DNA of 64,000 nucleotides, taken from contig CAVTQA010000003.1 in the NCBI GenBank assembly GCA_963736715.1, forward strand, positions 1 through 64,000. Direction: 5' to 3'. The notes under the pieces were generated by a model. That model did no database searches, was not told the DNA's origin, and was given only the letters and a program-made list of their open reading frames with translations. Positions 60,445 through 64,000 of the stretch are shown here, in pieces (position 1 is the first letter of the stretch; each line of letters opens with the position of its first letter). The position numbers were made by a program, and so were the translations under genes. Source of the stretch: AP-15 sp963736715. Lineage in GTDB: Bacteria > Pseudomonadota > Alphaproteobacteria > ATCC43930 > CGMCC-115725.

Positions 60445-61474
60445 CCTGATTACGCACTATCCTCAGCCATCAAGGTGTGGTACAAAACAGGAACATACGG
60501 CTGTTTCTGCGGGTTTGAACGATGGCGCGCAACAAGGTGCAATTTCAAAAGGGGCTCAGCGAGGCCCAGTTTGCTGTTCTTTACGGAACAGAGGATCAGT
60601 GCCGGGAGGCGGTGATGCGCTGGCGCTGGCCATCCGGCTTTGTCTGCCCGGTTTGCGCAGGGGAGCATCACAGCTTCGTGAAGACCCGGGCGCTTTACCA
60701 GTGTGCCGCCTGTCGACGGCAGACATCCGTGATCGCCGGAACGATTTTCGCGGCAACCAAGGTGCCGCTGTGCATTTGGTTTCGCGCCATGTACCACCTC
60801 ACTCAGAGCAAGGGCGGCATCTCCAGCATCGAGTTGGGCCGCCGGCTTGGCGTCACCCAGACCACCGCCTGGAAGATCAAGCACAAGCTCATGCAGGCGA
60901 TGATGGAGCGGGACGCCACAAAGCGCCTGACGGGACGGATCGAGATCGACGACGCCTATCTCGGCGGGGAGCGCAACGGCGGCATGCGGGGCCGCGGTTC
61001 GCCTGGCAAGACGCCGATCGTGGCGGCGGTCGAAACCACACCGGAGGGCAAGCCAATCCGCTTGAAGTTGCGCCGCGTAAAGGGTTTCCGCCGTGCCGAA
61101 ATCGCGACCTTGGCGCAGCGCAATTTCCATCCCGCCAGCACCGTTGTCAGTGACGGCCTGCACTGCTTCACTGGGGTCGGCAACGCCGGCTGCGTTCACC
61201 AGCCGATCATCACTGGATCCGGTCGCAAGGCCGCCCTGAACCCTGCTTTCAAGTGGGTCAACACCACCCTCGGCAACATCAAGAGCGCCATCACTGGCAC
61301 TTACCGCACCATCCGCGACAAGCATGTACCCCGCTACCTCGCCGAATTCGAGTACCGCTTCAACCGCCGATACGATCTCGCCGCCATGATGCCACGCCTC
61401 GGCTATGTCGCAGTCCGAACCCCGCCGATGCCATACCGCCTCCTCAAATTGGCTGAGGATAGTGCGTAATCAGG
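60445..61474 (+). mobile_element. Complete IS1595-family insertion sequence
   Basis: It is 1030 bp long. Terminal inverted repeats are perfect over 24 bp (left 60445-60468, right 61451-61474; they begin CCTGATTACGCAC). Both ends abut AAAGTATT (60437-60444 and 61475-61482), an 8-bp target duplication, the size expected for IS1595. The single transposase ends inside the right repeat. The intact repeats and duplication mean a recent insertion. Confidence 0.96.
60522..61469 (+). CDS. IS1595-family transposase
   Basis: This 315-residue DDE-type transposase has an N-terminal zinc ribbon with two CxxC pairs (CPVCAGEHHSFV and YQCAACRRQTS). A helix-turn-helix (ISSIELGRRLGVTQTTAW) and the RNase H-like core follow, with RIEIDDAYLGGE carrying the first acidic residue, VVSDGLHCF the second, and KWVNTTLGNIKSAI the Asn-type motif of the family. 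The frame is complete, so the element may be active. It is encoded opposite to the surrounding operon. Confidence 0.96.
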   Translation: MARNKVQFQKGLSEAQFAVLYGTEDQCREAVMRWRWPSGFVCPVCAGEHHSFVKTRALYQCAACRRQTSVIAGTIFAATKVPLCIWFRAMYHLTQSKGGISSIELGRRLGVTQTTAWKIKHKLMQAMMERDATKRLTGRIEIDDAYLGGERNGGMRGRGSPGKTPIVAAVETTPEGKPIRLKLRRVKGFRRAEIATLAQRNFHPASTVVSDGLHCFTGVGNAGCVHQPIITGSGRKAALNPAFKWVNTTLGNIKSAITGTYRTIRDKHVPRYLAEFEYRFNRRYDLAAMMPRLGYVAVRTPPMPYRLLKLAEDSA

Positions 61475-61716
61475 AAAGTATTTAACGATCACGCTGATAA
61501 CCATCCAGTCGTCGTCTTCCCAAGTCGCGAACACCTCGACCTGCTTCATATGGTAGCGACGGCCGCGCCACAGCGCCTTGAAGGGAAATTACGTCGAAAT
61601 CCCTGGCGGGCGAACTTCGCCGGAAACTGCTCCCCTTCCCGAATCGTCGCTGCGACCTCTTCCTCGGTTGCGCCTTGCTCCAACATCCGAGCAATCGCAT
61701 GAGAGTGTAGCTTCAC
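61475..61716 (-). pseudogene. DUF4258 gene, frameshifted and cut at its last codon by IS1595
   Basis: From GTG at 61716 the frame reads KLHSHAIARMLEQGATEEEV and then PAKFARQGFRRNFP, typical DUF4258 sequence. One T is missing near 61581 in the TTCCCTTCAAG run. After adding it the frame resumes with WRGRRYHMKQVEVFATW and ends VISVIVKYF at the IS edge. Without the IS the next codon is TGA (60436-60434), so the insertion hits right before the stop and adds 24 IS-encoded codons. The original order DUF4258-DUF2283, 21 bases apart, was a small operon. Confidence 0.85.
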
Positions 61717-61722
61717 AACGAT

Positions 61723-62901
61723 TCATGTCCGGGCGTAGGCGTCGAACAGACGGTGATGCTCGTCGAGCGCGAAGCGGTCGGTCATCCCGGCGAGGTAGTC
61801 GGCCGCGACTCGCGCGGTCCGGGGTTGGTCCGGCCCGATAGCGAGCTCGCGCCATTCGCGCGGCAAGTATTGCGGCTCCGCTAGGTAAAGGCCGAACAGG
61901 TCGTGAACCACCCTGTGCGCCTTTGAACTCATGCGTTTGACCCGGTGATGGCGATACATCCGCTCGAACAAAAATTGTTTGAGTGCGCGATCGTTGCGCC
62001 GCATCTCGTCGGAAAAATCAATGATCGGCGCGTTGAGCGCTCTCACCTCGTCGACCGATCCGGGTGCGCCGTCGGCGAGCCGACGAGATGTCTCGCCGAT
62101 CAGATCCCCGACCATCCGATCGATCACCCGGCGAATCGATTCGTGGATCAAGCGCGGTTCCTCGAGCCCCGGATAGCGCGACGCCACGTCGTGGAAAACA
62201 GGACCGACGAGCGGCACATCGGCAAGATCGGCTACCGCGAACAACCCGGCGCGCAATCCATCATCGATATCGTGGTTGTTATAGGCGATGTCGTCGGCGA
62301 GCGCGGCGACTTGCGCCTCGGCGCTCGGGAACGTCTCTAGCGCCAGCGGGTGACAGCTGTCGTATTCAGCGATCGTCGCTGGCACCGGTCGCTCGATGCC
62401 GGCGCCGCGCAGGGGTCCATTGTGCTTAACGGTGCCTTCCAGCGATTCCCATGTCAGGTTGAGCCCGTCGAACTCAGCATAGCGGCGTTCGAGACGGGTC
62501 AGGATGCGCAATGTCTGATCGTTGTGCGAAAAGCCGCCGAACCGCGCCATCTCGGCATTGAGCGCCTCCTCGCCAGCATGGCCAAAGGGTGTGTGGCCGA
62601 GGTCGTGAGCGAGCGCCAGAGTCTCTGCGAGGTCTTCGTCGAGACCGAGCGCGCGGCTGATCGTCCGCGCGATCTGCGCCACTTCGAGGCTGTGCGTCAG
62701 CCGCGTGCGATAGTGGTCGCCCTCGTGATAAACAAAAACCTGCGTCTTGTGGGTCAGCCTGCGAAACGCGGTCGAGTGGATGATGCGGTCGCGGTCGCGC
62801 TGAAACGCGGACCGCGTTGGATGCTCGGGCTCCGGATAGAGCCGCCCGCGGCTCTCTTCCGGCTTTGACGCATAAGGAGCCAAACCGACCGGCCGGATCA
62901 T
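61723..62901 (-). CDS. dgt: Deoxyguanosinetriphosphate triphosphohydrolase-like protein
   Basis: This 392-residue HD-domain enzyme hydrolyses dNTPs to nucleoside and triphosphate. RSAFQRDRDRIIHSTAFRRL and THKTQVFVYHEGDHYRTRLTHSLEVAQI start the family pattern. The metal site is LAHDLGHTPFGHAGEEALN, with the distal Asp in LADDIAYNNHDIDDGLRAG. It belongs to the shorter, type 2 group common in alphaproteobacteria. The frame ends 7 bases before the DUF4258 GTG, so these were once one transcript. Confidence 0.96.
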   Translation of the reverse strand: MIRPVGLAPYASKPEESRGRLYPEPEHPTRSAFQRDRDRIIHSTAFRRLTHKTQVFVYHEGDHYRTRLTHSLEVAQIARTISRALGLDEDLAETLALAHDLGHTPFGHAGEEALNAEMARFGGFSHNDQTLRILTRLERRYAEFDGLNLTWESLEGTVKHNGPLRGAGIERPVPATIAEYDSCHPLALETFPSAEAQVAALADDIAYNNHDIDDGLRAGLFAVADLADVPLVGPVFHDVASRYPGLEEPRLIHESIRRVIDRMVGDLIGETSRRLADGAPGSVDEVRALNAPIIDFSDEMRRNDRALKQFLFERMYRHHRVKRMSSKAHRVVHDLFGLYLAEPQYLPREWRELAIGPDQPRTARVAADYLAGMTDRFALDEHHRLFDAYART

Positions 62902-63027
62902 GCGCCGACCTTACGCCGGGCCTCGGCTTGCGTCCATCCGCGTATCGAAAAGCCGCCGATCACGTCGTCGGCATTTTCGATTGCCCTCGCATGTGGTTAC
63001 ATCGCGCAAACGCAAACGGGGATCACC

Positions 63028-63243
63028 ATGGAATACATTCGCGTGAGGTTCGATCCGAACGACATTCGCGACGTGATCGCCAGCGGCAATGTCATCGGCC
63101 AGACCGAGACCGAACTCGCGGTCCAACCGAATTATTACGTGATTTCATTGTCCGGCTCGGGCTATGCGCCACCCTACTGGTATGGCGTCGTCAGCGGCAC
63201 GATGGTGGGTCATCCGCTGACCATCTCATTCACCCCGGTATAA
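63028..63243 (+). CDS. Small hypothetical protein (71 residues)
   Basis: I do not recognise this protein. It reads YIRVRFDPNDIRDVIASGNVIGQTETELAVQ, then PNYYVISLSGSGYAPPYWYG and ends with a beta-like VVSGTMVGHPLTISF. A compact beta fold is plausible. There is no signal peptide. It is divergent from dgt and ends 3 bases before the ATG of a lipoprotein gene, so the two are probably co-transcribed. The ribosome site is weak (GGGGATCACC). Confidence 0.65.
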   Translation: MEYIRVRFDPNDIRDVIASGNVIGQTETELAVQPNYYVISLSGSGYAPPYWYGVVSGTMVGHPLTISFTPV

Positions 63244-63246
63244 AGC

Positions 63247-64000
63247 ATGATGCGCGGGCGAGTTTGGGTGTTGCTCTGCGTTTTGCTGGCCGGCGGATGC
63301 GCCGGTATGCATATCGAGAACACGCCATTGCAGGCGGGCGACGGCAATCCCGATTTGCGCACGATCGCGCCGGCGAGCCCCGACCGCCCGGTAATTCTGA
63401 TGACCTTCTCAGGCGGCGGATCGCGCGCTGCGGCGCTCGCCGAATCCGTCCTGCGCGAACTGTCGCAAACCAGCTACGCCGCGTCCGACGGCCCGCACGT
63501 GCTGACCGAGGACGTCAAGCTGATCTCGTCGGTGTCGGGCGGCAGCGTTACCGCCGCGTGGTTCGGATTGCGACGCGGACCCGGCCATTGGGACGGCGAT
63601 CTCGACGGGCTGCGCAATGACTTTCTAACCAAGGACAATATGGCGGCGCTCGAACTCGACGCCGTCAACCCGATCACCTGGTTTGGCCTCGTCACCGGCC
63701 AGATTACCCGCATCGAGGCCGAGGAGGCGCTGTTCAATGCGCGGCTTTACCATGATGCGCCGCTAGCCGCATTGAATCAGCCGGGCAAACCCTACATCGT
63801 CCTGAACGCGACCGACATGGCGGGCGGCGAGACGTTTGCGATGGTCCCGCGGCGGTTCGACGATGTCTGCTCGAAATACGATTTGTTGCCGATAGCCACC
63901 GCGGTCTCCGCTTCCGCTGCGTTTCCGATCTTGCTGACGCCGGTCGCCTTTCAGGATTATTCCAATGGCTGCCAGGGCAAATTGCGCAACGACGAATGGC
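63247..64000 (+). CDS. Patatin-like phospholipase lipoprotein, partial
   Basis: The open frame begins ATGATG at 63247 and runs off the right edge, leaving 251 codons. It has a lipoprotein signal with VLLCVLLAGGCAG (lipobox LAGGC). The patatin core follows: oxyanion FSGGGSRAAALAESVLREL, then the nucleophile SSVSGGSVTAAW with Ser in GxSxG-like spacing. The catalytic Asp should lie beyond the end. It would act as an acyl hydrolase at the outer envelope. The partner is the 71-residue protein just upstream. Confidence 0.85.
   Translation, partial: MMRGRVWVLLCVLLAGGCAGMHIENTPLQAGDGNPDLRTIAPASPDRPVILMTFSGGGSRAAALAESVLRELSQTSYAASDGPHVLTEDVKLISSVSGGSVTAAWFGLRRGPGHWDGDLDGLRNDFLTKDNMAALELDAVNPITWFGLVTGQITRIEAEEALFNARLYHDAPLAALNQPGKPYIVLNATDMAGGETFAMVPRRFDDVCSKYDLLPIATAVSASAAFPILLTPVAFQDYSNGCQGKLRNDEW

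Noticed and set aside
1..64000. CRISPR arrays, rRNA and tRNA genes
   Set aside because: I looked for regularly spaced repeats, conserved rRNA segments and tRNA T-arm signatures and saw none; the dispersed palindromes are not regularly spaced.

Overview
The window is high-GC DNA from an alphaproteobacterium, most plausibly of Rhodospirillales type. The clearest evidence is a long housekeeping block on the minus strand. Read from 62.9 kb leftwards it runs dgt, argS, SPOR protein, nagZ, M50 protease, scpA, scpB, tatB, tatC, serS, surE, pcm, M23/LysM lipoprotein. A second conserved block is yajC-secD-secF-Mth938 (41.7-45.2 kb), with a DUF815 AAA+ ATPase divergent from it. No rRNA, tRNA or CRISPR array was found.

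Left region (1-25 kb). A CoxM-CoxS-CoxL-type molybdenum hydroxylase operon (2.8-6.5 kb) is preceded by a truncated, frameshifted second copy of the CoxL C-terminal region (1-660). A two-gene, lower-GC cassette of unknown function (663-2733) sits exactly between the two copies; it is the best candidate here for something undescribed. Next come a DUF427 protein, a divergent TetR / HlyD-MFS efflux module with a palindromic operator, two exported proteins, a large wHTH-ATPase-TPR regulator beside a decayed copy of its own DNA-binding domain, nudC, a LysM protein, a GST / DGPF-protein / ECF sigma factor operon, and a hybrid histidine kinase.

Middle region (25-39 kb). This is an organic-acid or alcohol catabolic neighbourhood: dienelactone hydrolase, luciferase-like monooxygenase, GMC oxidoreductase, MaoC hydratase, two enoyl-CoA hydratases, class III CoA-transferase, amidohydrolase, two acyl-CoA dehydrogenases and an ADP-forming acyl-CoA synthetase. 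Together they could activate, dehydrogenate, hydrate and transfer CoA esters of an unidentified substrate. SodB, a Spy-like protein, a GHNGGP-motif protein and a squalene/phytoene synthase-like protein follow.

Right region (46-64 kb). A mobile-DNA scar (46.3-49.1 kb) holds a GIY-YIG remnant, an exported beta-helix protein, a broken serine recombinase and iterated short inverted motifs. The core operon is then interrupted by an IS1595-family element with 8-bp target duplications, inserted at the last codon of a DUF4258 gene and separating it from its DUF2283 partner. A patatin-like lipoprotein runs off the right edge.

Two global patterns stand out. Several families of palindromic intergenic repeats recur, and two copies have become part of proteins. 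Single-base frameshifts affect at least seven accessory loci while roughly 25 kb of housekeeping genes is clean, which looks more like decay of dispensable genes than random sequencing error, although error cannot be excluded.
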